DNA of 64,000 nt from Microbacterium phyllosphaerae (lineage in GTDB: Bacteria > Actinomycetota > Actinomycetes > Actinomycetales > Microbacteriaceae), in the NCBI RefSeq assembly GCF_017876435.1, contig NZ_JAGIOA010000001.1, positions 3,100,001 through 3,164,000 of the forward strand. Direction: 5' to 3'. Below, one piece after another: positions 45,523-53,605 of this stretch. The notes beneath the pieces are model-generated. The model did not search any database. It was not told the DNA's origin and saw only the letters and a program-made list of their open reading frames with translations. The first letter of the stretch is position 1; each line of letters begins with the position of its first letter. A program made the translations under genes and the position numbers.

Positions 45523-46215
45523 ATGACCACGACCTCCTCCCCTGCACTCTGGACGCCTCCCGCCCGCGTTCGCGGCACGCTGGCCCTCGTCACCGGACGC
45601 GGCGAGCGCGCAGGCGTGTACGAGCGCTTCGGCCGGCGTCTGAGCGCGGACGGCTACATCGTCGCCGTCTTCGACGAGGACGCCGATGCCGCGAGTGCCT
45701 GGCTGTCGGAGACCGCCGACACCCCGCGGGTGCTCGTCGGCTCGGATGCCGGAGCATCCGCCGTGCTGCGCCTCGTCGCGCAGGGCGCCTCCGTGGAGGC
45801 GGCGGTCGTCGCCGGCACCCTGGTGGATGCCGAACTCGATCTGCCATCGGCTGAGGAGCGCACGGCCTGCCCGCTGCACCTGGGTGTGCTGGCCGCCGAG
45901 GCCACCTCGGTCGACGTGGCCCGAGCGGAGCCGCTCCCGGCACCCGCCGACCTCGCGGCGATCGATGTGCCCGTGCTCGCGATCCACGGCGGCGCCGATG
46001 CGGTCTCTCCCCTGCCGCAGCTGATCGACGCGTTGCGCGCCGTTCCCGACCTCGAGATCGTCGAGACCGTCGACGGACTCCACGACGCGCTCAACGACCA
46101 GTCACACCGGAGCGTCGCGGCGGCGCTCGTGCAGTGGCTCGAGCGTCTGCGCGGCGGCGACGTGCATGCCGCGATCATCCGCACGCACGAGACGGCGGCG
46201 GTGGCGACCGCATGA
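45523..46215 (+). CDS. Alpha/beta hydrolase, Asp at the nucleophile position
   Basis: 230 residues from ATG 45523, preceded by GGGGGG. Alpha/beta-hydrolase layout: GRGERAGVYERFGRRLSADGY (as in monoacylglycerol-lipase-like hydrolases), nucleophile elbow GSDAG at 73-77, acidic residue in LAIHGGADAVSPL, histidine in GLHDALND. The elbow normally reads G-x-Ser-x-G; here the central residue is Asp75, as in dehalogenases and epoxide hydrolases. First gene of hydrolase-metY-monooxygenase; its stop overlaps the metY start by four bases. It may free a sulfur compound from an ester or similar conjugate; this is inference. Confidence 0.82.
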   Translation: MTTTSSPALWTPPARVRGTLALVTGRGERAGVYERFGRRLSADGYIVAVFDEDADAASAWLSETADTPRVLVGSDAGASAVLRLVAQGASVEAAVVAGTLVDAELDLPSAEERTACPLHLGVLAAEATSVDVARAEPLPAPADLAAIDVPVLAIHGGADAVSPLPQLIDALRAVPDLEIVETVDGLHDALNDQSHRSVAAALVQWLERLRGGDVHAAIIRTHETAAVATA

Positions 46216-47504
46216 CCGAGTTCTCCACCCGCCAGATCCAGGCCGGCTACGTGCCAGGCACCCCGCAGAACACCGCGGTCCCGCCGATCTATCAGACGGC
46301 CGCGTACGAGTTCGCGTCGCTCGCCGACGCCGCAGACCTGTTCGCGCTGCGCGCCGCCGGAAATCTCTACAGCCGCAACGCCAGCCCGACCCAGCAGATC
46401 CTCGAGGAGCGCATCGCCGCACTCGAGGGAGGGGCGTCGGCGGTGGCCGTGGCATCGGGGCAGGCGGCGGTCGCCGTGACCCTGCTCGCGCTCGTGGGGC
46501 GTGGTGGCCACATCGTCGCCGCCACCCAGCTGTACGGGGGCACGGTCGACCTGCTGCAGGAGACCTTCGACGACTTCGGCATCCCGGTGACCTTCGTCGA
46601 TCAGGACGACCCCGACGCCTGGCGCGCGGCGATCCGTCCCGAGACGCGCGTGCTGTTCGCCGAGTCGATCGCGAACCCGATCGCCCAGGTCCTCGACATC
46701 CGCGCCGTCGCCGACATCGCGCAAGACGCAGGCGTCCCGCTCGTGATCGACAACACCGTCGGCACCCCGTATCTCGTGCGCCCCGGCGAGCACGGCGCCG
46801 ACTTCGTGGTGCACTCCGCGACCAAGTTCCTCAGCGGCCACGGCACGTCTCTCGGCGGTGTGGTCGTCGACCAGGGCACCTTCGACTTCGGCCGCGAGCC
46901 CGCGCGCTGGCCGCACTTCACCGAGCCCTACGCACGCGTCGGCGACTTCACCCTGTGGGACCGCTTCGGCAGCGGCCAGGCGTTCGCGGCGCTCGTGAAG
47001 TCGAAGTACGTGCACGACCTCGGTCCCTCCCTCTCGCCGTTCAACGCGTGGCAGATCCTGCAGGGCATCGAGACCCTCGACCTGCGAGTGGCGCGGCAGA
47101 CGGCCACGGCGCTCGCGATCGCGCGGCACCTGCAGGCGCATCCGGCGGTCGCGACCGTGCACCACCCCGGCCTCGAGGGCAACCGCTGGCATCCGCTCGC
47201 CCAGCGCTACCTGCCGCGAGGAGGCCCCTCGGTCTTCTCGTTCGACCTCGCGGTGCCGCTGGATGCCGAGACGCAGGGCAGCGTCGCGCGCGTGGTCGAC
47301 TCGCTGCAGGTGATCCGCCTGGTCGCGAACATCGGCGATGCGCGCAGCATGGTGAATCATCCGGCGTCCATGACCCATTCGCACCTCACCGCCGAGCAGC
47401 GGGCCGCAGCAGGCATCTCACTCACGACCATCCGTCTGTCGGCGGGTCTCGAAGACCCCGTCGACCTCATCGCCGACCTCGACCGCGCGCTCACGCTGGT
47501 CTGA
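46212..47504 (+). CDS. metY: O-acetylhomoserine sulfhydrylase
   Basis: 430 residues, Cys/Met-metabolism PLP enzyme: TRQIQAGYVPGTPQNTAVPPIYQTAAYEF, YSRNASPTQQILEERIAALEGG, and PLP-Lys205 in HSATKFLSGHGTSLGG. The length and the long C-terminal block (RYLPRGGPSVFSFDL, VNHPASMTHSHLT) separate MetY (sulfide plus O-acetylhomoserine gives homocysteine) from the shorter MetB/MetC. It would fix sulfide formed from sulfite released by the monooxygenases. ATGA overlap with the hydrolase; 13 bases before the SfnG-like gene. Confidence 0.92.
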   Translation: MTEFSTRQIQAGYVPGTPQNTAVPPIYQTAAYEFASLADAADLFALRAAGNLYSRNASPTQQILEERIAALEGGASAVAVASGQAAVAVTLLALVGRGGHIVAATQLYGGTVDLLQETFDDFGIPVTFVDQDDPDAWRAAIRPETRVLFAESIANPIAQVLDIRAVADIAQDAGVPLVIDNTVGTPYLVRPGEHGADFVVHSATKFLSGHGTSLGGVVVDQGTFDFGREPARWPHFTEPYARVGDFTLWDRFGSGQAFAALVKSKYVHDLGPSLSPFNAWQILQGIETLDLRVARQTATALAIARHLQAHPAVATVHHPGLEGNRWHPLAQRYLPRGGPSVFSFDLAVPLDAETQGSVARVVDSLQVIRLVANIGDARSMVNHPASMTHSHLTAEQRAAAGISLTTIRLSAGLEDPVDLIADLDRALTLV

Positions 47505-47517
47505 CGCAAGGACCATC

Positions 47518-48573
47518 ATGGCAATCGACCTCGGCTACTGGACGCCCGTGTACGGCGGGTTCCTCCGCAACGTCACCGATGAGGGCCGCATGGCCGCGAC
47601 CTGGGAGTACATCCGCGAGGTGTCGGTGACGGCCGACCGTCTCGGATTCCACACCACCCTGGTGCCCGAGCTGTACCTCAACGACCGCAAGGGCGTCGAT
47701 GCGCCGAGCCTGGAGGCGTGGTCGCTGTCGGCGTCCATCCTCGCCGTGACCGAGCGGCTGCGCGTCATGACCGCCGTCCGCCCCGGTTTCCACCTGCCGG
47801 CGGTGCTCGCGAAGACCGTGGGGACGCTGGATCAGATCGCCCCTGGGCGCGTCTCCCTCAACGTCGTCGCCGCGTGGTGGGCCGAGGAGGCCCGACAGTT
47901 CGGCGGGCGGTTCACGACCCATGACGAGCGCTACGTGCAGGCCGAGGAGTTCGTGACGGTGCTGAACGGCCTGTGGGAGCACACGCCGTACTCGTTCGAG
48001 GGTTCGCACTACTCGCTCGACGGCACGATCGTCGAGCCGAAGCCGTCGGCCCACCCCGTGATCTTCGCCGGCGGAGAGAGCGAGGCGGGGCGTGAATCGA
48101 TCGCCGGCTTCGCCGACGCGTACGTCATGCACGGCGGCACGCTCGACGAGGTGCGCGCCAACGTCACCGACATGAATGCCCGCTCCGAGCGGCTGCACGG
48201 CCGCCCGATCGCCGAGTTCGGGATGCCGGCATACGTGATCGTCCGCGACACCGAAGCAGAGGCGCAGCGCGAGCTCGACCGCATCACGACCGTCGACCCC
48301 GACTCCCCCGGATACGCGTCGTTCGAGGAGTTCCAGCGCAACTCGAAGCTCTCGCTCGAGCTCACCCGTCGTGAGTACTCGGTCGGCACCAGGGGCCTTC
48401 GCCCGAACCTCGTCGGCACGGCAGAGCAGGTCGCCGAACGCATCCACGACTACGCGGATGCCGGCATCACCCTGCTGCTGATCCAGGCGTCACCGCTCGA
48501 CGAGGAGCTGGAGAGGATCGCCGAGCAGGTCTTCCCCCTCGTGCCGCAGCGCACGCTCACGGCTCTGACCTGA
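47518..48573 (+). CDS. LLM flavin monooxygenase, SfnG-like
   Basis: 351 residues. The start YWTPVYGGFLRNVTDEG, then LVPELYLNDRKGVDAPSLEAWS, MTAVRPGFHLPAVLAKTVGTLDQI, SLNVVAAWWAEEARQFGG and DERYVQAEEF closely match the SfnG type (dimethylsulfone monooxygenase: dimethylsulfone to methanesulfinate with FMNH2). Substrate assignment by family only. It follows metY by 13 bases and ends the three-gene unit. Two LLM enzymes in one cluster suggest stepwise oxidation or two related substrates. Confidence 0.88.
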   Translation: MAIDLGYWTPVYGGFLRNVTDEGRMAATWEYIREVSVTADRLGFHTTLVPELYLNDRKGVDAPSLEAWSLSASILAVTERLRVMTAVRPGFHLPAVLAKTVGTLDQIAPGRVSLNVVAAWWAEEARQFGGRFTTHDERYVQAEEFVTVLNGLWEHTPYSFEGSHYSLDGTIVEPKPSAHPVIFAGGESEAGRESIAGFADAYVMHGGTLDEVRANVTDMNARSERLHGRPIAEFGMPAYVIVRDTEAEAQRELDRITTVDPDSPGYASFEEFQRNSKLSLELTRREYSVGTRGLRPNLVGTAEQVAERIHDYADAGITLLLIQASPLDEELERIAEQVFPLVPQRTLTALT

Positions 48574-48611
48574 TCGTCCCGGCTGTCGGTCGCACCCTCT
48601 ACGCTGAGACC

Positions 48612-49607
48612 ATGACTGGTCTTCGTTGGGGAATCCTCGCGACCGGCGGCATCGCCGGCGCGTTCGCATCCGATCTGCGCACCGCCGGGCTCGATCTCGT
48701 CGCCGTCGGCTCCCGCTCGCAGGAGTCGGCCGACGCGTTCGCGGCCCGCTTCGACATCGCGCACGCGCACCCGTCGTACGAGGCGCTCGTCGCCGATCCC
48801 GACGTCGACATCATCTACGTCTCCACGCCGCACCCGATGCACCACGAGGGCGCCCGCCTGGCGCTCGAGGCGGGCAAGCACGTCCTGGTCGAGAAGGCGT
48901 TCACCCTCAACCGGGGCGAAGCCGAAGACCTGCAGCGCCTGGCCGCCGAACGGGGACTGCTCGTGATGGAGGCGATGTGGACGCGCTATCTGCCGCACAT
49001 GGTCCGCATCCGCGAGATCATCGCCGCCGGCACACTCGGCGAGATCCGCGCGGTGAGTGCCGACCACACGCAGCTCCTCCCGTCCGATCCCGCGCATCGT
49101 CTGAACGCCCTCGAACTCGGCGGTGGCGCGCTGCTCGACCTCGGGATCTACCCGATCTCGTTCGTCTGGGACATCCTCGGCGCACCGGTCAGCATCCAGG
49201 CGGCGGGCCGTCTCATCGAGACCGGTGCGGACGCCGAGGTCGCGACGATCATGACGCACGAGGGCGGCGCGCTCTCGACCACGCTGTCTTCGTCGAGAGC
49301 GGCCGGCCCGAACGCGGCGAGCATCGTCGGCACGAAGGCCCGCATCGACATCGACCGCGTCTGGTACACGCCCACCACGTTCCGCGTCGTGCTGCCCGAC
49401 GGCACGATCGCCGAGGAGTACGCCTCCGACGTCGCGGGTCGGGGCATGGAGTACCAGGCGCATGCCGCTGAGCGGCTCGTGCGCGAGGGCCTACTCGAAG
49501 GCGACATCCTGCCGATCGCCGAGAGTGTCGCCATCATGGGCACGCTCGACGAGATCCGCGCCCAGATCGGCGTCCGCTACCCCGGCGAAGGAGACACCAA
49601 TGGCTGA
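48612..49607 (+). CDS. Gfo/Idh/MocA-family oxidoreductase
   Basis: 331 residues. Rossmann N-terminus LRWGILATGGIAGAFASDL, VGSRSQESADAFAARF, IIYVSTPHPMHHEGARLALEAGKHVLVEKAFTLN (the EKP-type lysine motif reads EKAF) and a beta-sheet C-terminal domain. It resembles trans-1,2-dihydrobenzene-1,2-diol/D-xylose dehydrogenase-like members. Substrate unknown. TACGCT (48600-48605) ends six bases before the ATG. Its last codons overlap the start of the NYN gene by eight bases. Confidence 0.88.
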   Translation: MTGLRWGILATGGIAGAFASDLRTAGLDLVAVGSRSQESADAFAARFDIAHAHPSYEALVADPDVDIIYVSTPHPMHHEGARLALEAGKHVLVEKAFTLNRGEAEDLQRLAAERGLLVMEAMWTRYLPHMVRIREIIAAGTLGEIRAVSADHTQLLPSDPAHRLNALELGGGALLDLGIYPISFVWDILGAPVSIQAAGRLIETGADAEVATIMTHEGGALSTTLSSSRAAGPNAASIVGTKARIDIDRVWYTPTTFRVVLPDGTIAEEYASDVAGRGMEYQAHAAERLVREGLLEGDILPIAESVAIMGTLDEIRAQIGVRYPGEGDTNG

Positions 49608-50577
49608 GGCACACGACGCACGCGTCGCCGTCTACCTCGACTTCGACAACATCGTCATCTCCTGGTACGACCGGGTGCACGGACGCAACGCCTACGGCAA
49701 GGACCGTCAGCGCATCACCGAGAACCCCTCCGACCCCGAGGTCACCGAGCGGCTCGCCCGCGCCATGATCGAGGTCGGCGCGATCATCGACTACGCCGCC
49801 TCCTTCGGCACTCTCGTGCTCACCCGCGCCTACGCCGACTGGTCATCCCCCGTGAATGCGGTGTACCGCTCGCAGCTCGTCGCGCGTGCGGTCGACCTCG
49901 TCCAGCTGTTCCCCGCCGCGGCCTATGCCAAGAACGGTGCCGACATCCGCCTGGCGGTGGATGCCGTCGAAGACATGTTCCGTCTGCCCGATCTCACGCA
50001 CGTCGTGATCGTCGCCGGCGACAGCGACTACGTGCCGCTCGCGCAGCGCTGCAAGCGCCTGGGCCGCTATGTCATCGGCGTCGGCGTCGCCGGTTCCACC
50101 GCCAAGTCGCTGGCCGCCGCGTGCGACGAGTTCGAGGCCTACGACTCACTCCCGGGCGTCGTGCGACCGACCAAGGCCGCAGCCCCCGCCCCGGTGGCCG
50201 CGGAGGTCCCCGAGCCCGTCGCCGAGCCCGAGCCCGCAGTGAAGACCAAGTCCAGGCAGCCGGCCAAGACCGCCAAGGCGAAGGCCGCAGCCCAGGCACC
50301 GGCGAAGGTCGACGAGCAGGGCGAGGGCACCGAACAGGGCGAGGCGACCGAACTGCTGCAGCGTGCGCTGCGCTTGGGCCACGACAAGGCCGACGCAGAC
50401 GAGTGGCTGCACAGCTCGGCCGTGAAGACGCACATGCGACGCATGGATCCGTCGTTCAGCGAGAAGGCTCTCGGCTACCGGTCGTTCTCGGACTTCCTCA
50501 AGTCGCGCGACAACATCGCCGAGCTCGAGGAGACCGGGCACGAGCGCCTGGTGAAGCTGCGCGACTCGGCCTCCTGA
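49600..50577 (+). CDS. NYN-domain ribonuclease-like protein with C-terminal OST-HTH
   Basis: 325 residues from ATG 49600 with GAAGGAG upstream. N-terminal PIN-like NYN domain (residues about 8-180): AVYLDFDNIVISWYD, NGADIRLAVDAVEDMF, VVIVAGDSDYVPLAQRCKRLGR, keeping the acidic residues of a metal-dependent nuclease. An Ala/Pro/Lys-rich linker (about 190-245) leads to an OST-HTH/LOTUS-like domain (LLQRALRLGHDKADADEWLHSSAVKTHMRRMDPSFSEKALGYRSFSDFLKS). Such proteins are thought to cleave or bind RNA. It overlaps the oxidoreductase gene by eight bases, which implies coupled translation without an obvious functional link. Confidence 0.88.
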   Translation: MAEAHDARVAVYLDFDNIVISWYDRVHGRNAYGKDRQRITENPSDPEVTERLARAMIEVGAIIDYAASFGTLVLTRAYADWSSPVNAVYRSQLVARAVDLVQLFPAAAYAKNGADIRLAVDAVEDMFRLPDLTHVVIVAGDSDYVPLAQRCKRLGRYVIGVGVAGSTAKSLAAACDEFEAYDSLPGVVRPTKAAAPAPVAAEVPEPVAEPEPAVKTKSRQPAKTAKAKAAAQAPAKVDEQGEGTEQGEATELLQRALRLGHDKADADEWLHSSAVKTHMRRMDPSFSEKALGYRSFSDFLKSRDNIAELEETGHERLVKLRDSAS

Positions 50578-50598
50578 GCGAGGCCACGGCCCCGCGGT

Positions 50599-50892
50599 TC
50601 ACTCCGTGAAGTCGTACTCCTGGAACGCCGCGACCTCGGGCACCCATCGCTCCGACACGAACGCGGTGTGCGCGGGGTGCTCGTTGTACGCCCGGTAGGC
50701 ATCGGCGTCCTGGAACACCATAGAGAACTGATGCTCGAGGTCGCTCTTCGGACTCACCTGCCTGCGGATCGTGAAGTCCTCGACACCGGGGATCGATGAG
50801 AGCGTCGAACGCCCGGTGTCGAGGAAGTCCCGCTCCTCGGTCGAACCCGCCTCGTGGACGAGGCGGAAGACGACGGTGTGCTGAATGGCCAT
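50599..50892 (-). CDS. Dabb-domain protein (stress-responsive A/B barrel)
   Basis: 97 residues. Dimeric alpha+beta barrel family: IQHTVVFRLVHEAGSTEERDFL at the start and SMVFQDADAYRAYNEHPAHTAFV. ATG at 50892, 17 bases after the oxidoreductase stop, so probably the last gene of the isomerase-oxidoreductase-Dabb unit. Function not known; Dabb genes often accompany sugar or polyol catabolic genes. Confidence 0.85.
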   Translation of the reverse strand: MAIQHTVVFRLVHEAGSTEERDFLDTGRSTLSSIPGVEDFTIRRQVSPKSDLEHQFSMVFQDADAYRAYNEHPAHTAFVSERWVPEVAAFQEYDFTE

Positions 50893-50909
50893 GGAGCGGG
50901 TCTCCGATC

Positions 50910-52049
50910 TCAGAGAGTCGACTCGAATGGGTCGAAGTCGGCGCTGAGGGAGCCGACGGACTCGAGCGTGCTCTCGACCTTCACGAAGCTGCGCGACTCC
51001 GCGGCCTCCTCGATCGAGAGCAGGGTGTCGAGCACGTGGTACCCGAACTCGCCGGTGGCGACGTGCGGGCGGCCCGCCGCGATCGAACGCGCCATGTCGA
51101 GCAGTCCGACGCCGCGGCCCGAGAGCACACCCTCCTGCTCGAGGTCGACGACCTCCTGCACGGTCGGCTCCGGCGGAACGAAGACCCGCTCCAGCGGACG
51201 CGTGATGGTGATCGACCCGCCGAATGTGTTCGGGTCGGGGATCACGATCGTGCCCTCGGTGCCGGTGATCTCGACGATGCCCTGACGCAGCAGCGGTGAG
51301 TCGGTGCTGTACAGGCTCTGCGCCTGTCCGCCCTGCTCGAAGTCCATGAGCACGCTCAGCGTCGACGGGATCTCGACCGGGAACTCCTGACCTGCGAGCT
51401 CGCCGACCTGCACTTTGCGCGTCGGCGTGCCCTGCAGCCCGAGGGCAGCCACAGCCGCGACCGGACCGAACACATGCACGAGCGCCGAGACGTAGTACGG
51501 CCCCATGTCGAGCAGCGGGCCCGCACCCTTGGCGTACAGGAAGGCGGGGTTGGGGTGGAAGATCTCCGGTCCCTGCCACTGGAAGGTGGTCTGGGCGAAC
51601 AGCGGGCGACCGATGTCCCCGCGAGCGATCGCGCGCTTCGCCGTCTGCACTCCCGGTCCGAGCACGGTGTCGGGCGCCACGCCGACGCGGAGCCCGGCGG
51701 CATCCGCCTTCTGCAGCAGCCGCAGCGACTCGTCACGGCTCACACCGATCGGCTTCTCGGTCCAGACGTGCTTGCCCGCGGCGATGATCGCCTCGGACAC
51801 CTCGACGTGCACCGCCGGGATGGTCAGGTTCACGACGATGTCGATCTCGGGGTCGTTCAGGACGACCTCCACGCCTCCGGCCCGGGGCACACCGTACTTC
51901 TCGGCCTGCGCCTTCGCGCGGTCCTCGAGCACGTCGCCGACGGCGATGACGCGCACATCCGGGAAGGTCGTGAGGTTCGAGAGGTACTGGTCGCTGATGT
52001 TTCCCGCGCCGATGATGCCGACGCCGACGGGTCCGTTGCCGATCGCCAT
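50910..52049 (-). CDS. Gfo/Idh/MocA-family oxidoreductase
   Basis: 379 residues. VGVGIIGAGNISDQYLSNLTTFPDVRVIAVGDV, NLTIPAVHVEVSEAIIAAGKHVWTEKPIGVSRDE (canonical EKP), FLYAKGAGPLLDMGPYYVSALVHVFGPV. Sugar or inositol dehydrogenase-like; substrate unknown. Its ATG shares one base with the stop of the isomerase gene (TGATG). The upstream neighbour is a sugar-phosphate isomerase/epimerase fold protein, the usual partner in polyol and sugar-derivative catabolism. Confidence 0.9.
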   Translation of the reverse strand: MAIGNGPVGVGIIGAGNISDQYLSNLTTFPDVRVIAVGDVLEDRAKAQAEKYGVPRAGGVEVVLNDPEIDIVVNLTIPAVHVEVSEAIIAAGKHVWTEKPIGVSRDESLRLLQKADAAGLRVGVAPDTVLGPGVQTAKRAIARGDIGRPLFAQTTFQWQGPEIFHPNPAFLYAKGAGPLLDMGPYYVSALVHVFGPVAAVAALGLQGTPTRKVQVGELAGQEFPVEIPSTLSVLMDFEQGGQAQSLYSTDSPLLRQGIVEITGTEGTIVIPDPNTFGGSITITRPLERVFVPPEPTVQEVVDLEQEGVLSGRGVGLLDMARSIAAGRPHVATGEFGYHVLDTLLSIEEAAESRSFVKVESTLESVGSLSADFDPFESTL

Positions 52050-52855
52050 CAGCCGGCCACCTTCTCGTCGAGGTAGATGCGGCTGCGCTCGACGGCGGCC
52101 CACAGGTCGCCCTCATAGTGATCGAACTCGACGATCGCGAGCTCGAGCGCGGGTGCGGCGGCGACGGCCTCGACGAGCGGGACCGTGCCCTCGCCCGCGG
52201 GAACCTGGTCGGCCGGCGGGTAGGCGGCGAGGAGCGCCGGGTCGAGCGTGCCGTCCTTGGCGTGCACCGCGATCACACGATCACCGAGACGCTGGAGCAG
52301 TGCGACCGGGTCGACACCGCCGCGCGCGACCCAGTACAGGTCGACCTCGAGCACGACTCGCTCGTCGAGCAGTCCCGCGAGAACCTCGAGACCGGTGACG
52401 CCGTCGAAGACGGCCTCCAGCTCGTGCGCGTGGTTGTGGTAGCCGACGCGCACGCCGACCGTGGCGCCGATCTCGGCGGCTTCGTTCAGCAGACGAGCGG
52501 TCTCCTGGATCTGCTCGACCGACTCCCAGCGGGCAGGCTCGGTGTACGGGTCGATGACGGTGCCCATACCGAGCACCTTGGCCGCGGCGAAGACCTCGGC
52601 GGGCGACGGCACCGGGAGGGTGGTGCCGCTGCCGTCGGGGTTCACGAACGACTGCGAAGCGAGGAACGCGTGACCGGAGGGTGCCGTGAGACCAGCGCTC
52701 TGCAGCGCATCGGCCATCGGCTGCGCGCGGCGCACGAAGTCGTAGGGCTCGACGGCGGTGAATCCACGAGCGGCGACCTCTTTCAGGGATCCTTCGAGGT
52801 CGGCCTCCAGCTGGTCCTTGATCGTGAACAGCTGGATGGAAGTCTGGATCGTCAC
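52049..52855 (-). CDS. Sugar phosphate isomerase/epimerase-like TIM barrel
   Basis: 268 residues from GTG 52855 with AAGGAGAG six bases upstream. AP_endonuc_2/xylose-isomerase-like barrel: IQLFTIKDQLEADLEGSLKEVAARGFTAVEPY, VGYHNHAHELEAVFDG, VVLEVDLYWVARGGVDPVALLQRLGDRVIAVHAKDG, IVEFDHYEGD, with metal ligands His/Glu/Asp in place. Related to IolE/IolI and hydroxypyruvate isomerases. First gene of isomerase-oxidoreductase-Dabb, divergent from a TetR gene. Confidence 0.88.
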   Translation of the reverse strand: MTIQTSIQLFTIKDQLEADLEGSLKEVAARGFTAVEPYDFVRRAQPMADALQSAGLTAPSGHAFLASQSFVNPDGSGTTLPVPSPAEVFAAAKVLGMGTVIDPYTEPARWESVEQIQETARLLNEAAEIGATVGVRVGYHNHAHELEAVFDGVTGLEVLAGLLDERVVLEVDLYWVARGGVDPVALLQRLGDRVIAVHAKDGTLDPALLAAYPPADQVPAGEGTVPLVEAVAAAPALELAIVEFDHYEGDLWAAVERSRIYLDEKVAG

Positions 52856-52953
52856 TGGTCTCTCCTTCAGTCATCGGCGACGTGCGGGTTCATCGACCCG
52901 TCTGTCCGAGCACGTTACCACCAAATACCTCCGTGCGGAAGTTTTCATTTCGC

Positions 52954-52959
52954 TACACT
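52954..52959 (+). promoter_or_regulatory. -10 element (TACACT) of the tetR gene
   Basis: TACACT ends six bases before the ATG at 52966 in the 110-base divergent gap. Confidence 0.5.
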
Positions 52960-52965
52960 CTCCCC

Positions 52966-53586
52966 ATGACCGACGACCTCTCCCCGACCGACGACGAGGG
53001 TCGCCCTCGCCCCCGCGGCGCCTATGCGAAGGGGATCGCCCGACGCCAGGAGATCCTGGACAGAGCGATCGAGGTCTTCGCGGAGCGAGGCGCCGACCGC
53101 ACGAGTCTGCGCTCGATCGCGAGCGCCGTCGGCGTGACCCACTCGGCGTTGACCCACTACTTCGGCTCCCTCGAGGAGCTGCTCGTGGCGGTCTATCAGG
53201 AGAGCACCGTTCCCGAGAGGCAGCGACCGGATCTGCTCCCCCCAGACGCCACCCCCGTCGAGCGAATGATCGAGTCCGCCCGCACCAACCGTGAGATCCC
53301 CGGTCTCGTGCAGCTCTACTCGACGCTCGTCGCGGCCGCTCTCGAAGAGGGCCACCCTGCGGCACGCGAGTTCGCCACGACCCGCTTCTCCCGGCTTCGC
53401 ACGGACATGGCCACGATCGTCCGCGACCAGCAGAAGAGCGGTCGCATGCGCGAGGACGTGGATGCAGATGCCGTCGCCGCCCTCGTCGTCGCAGCATCGG
53501 ACGGCCTGCAGACCCAGTGGCTGCTCGACGACTCGGCACCCCAGCACGAGGCGTTGGCACTGCTCGACAGGCTGCTCCGCCCCTGA
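52966..53586 (+). CDS. TetR-family transcriptional regulator
   Basis: 206 residues. Helix-turn-helix RQEILDRAIEVFAERGADRTSLRSIASAVGVTHSALTHYFGSLEELL, then a TetR C-terminal ligand domain. Divergent from the isomerase-oxidoreductase-Dabb unit, which it may regulate. No convincing dyad was found in the gap. Confidence 0.88.
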   Translation: MTDDLSPTDDEGRPRPRGAYAKGIARRQEILDRAIEVFAERGADRTSLRSIASAVGVTHSALTHYFGSLEELLVAVYQESTVPERQRPDLLPPDATPVERMIESARTNREIPGLVQLYSTLVAAALEEGHPAAREFATTRFSRLRTDMATIVRDQQKSGRMREDVDADAVAALVVAASDGLQTQWLLDDSAPQHEALALLDRLLRP

Positions 53587-53593
53587 CGCTCGG

Positions 53594-53599
53594 TAGGGT
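53594..53599 (+). promoter_or_regulatory. -10 element (TAGGGT) of the DUF4166 gene
   Basis: TAGGGT ends six bases before the GTG at 53606, supporting this start and independent transcription from tetR. Confidence 0.45.
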
Positions 53600-53605
53600 G
53601 AGGGG

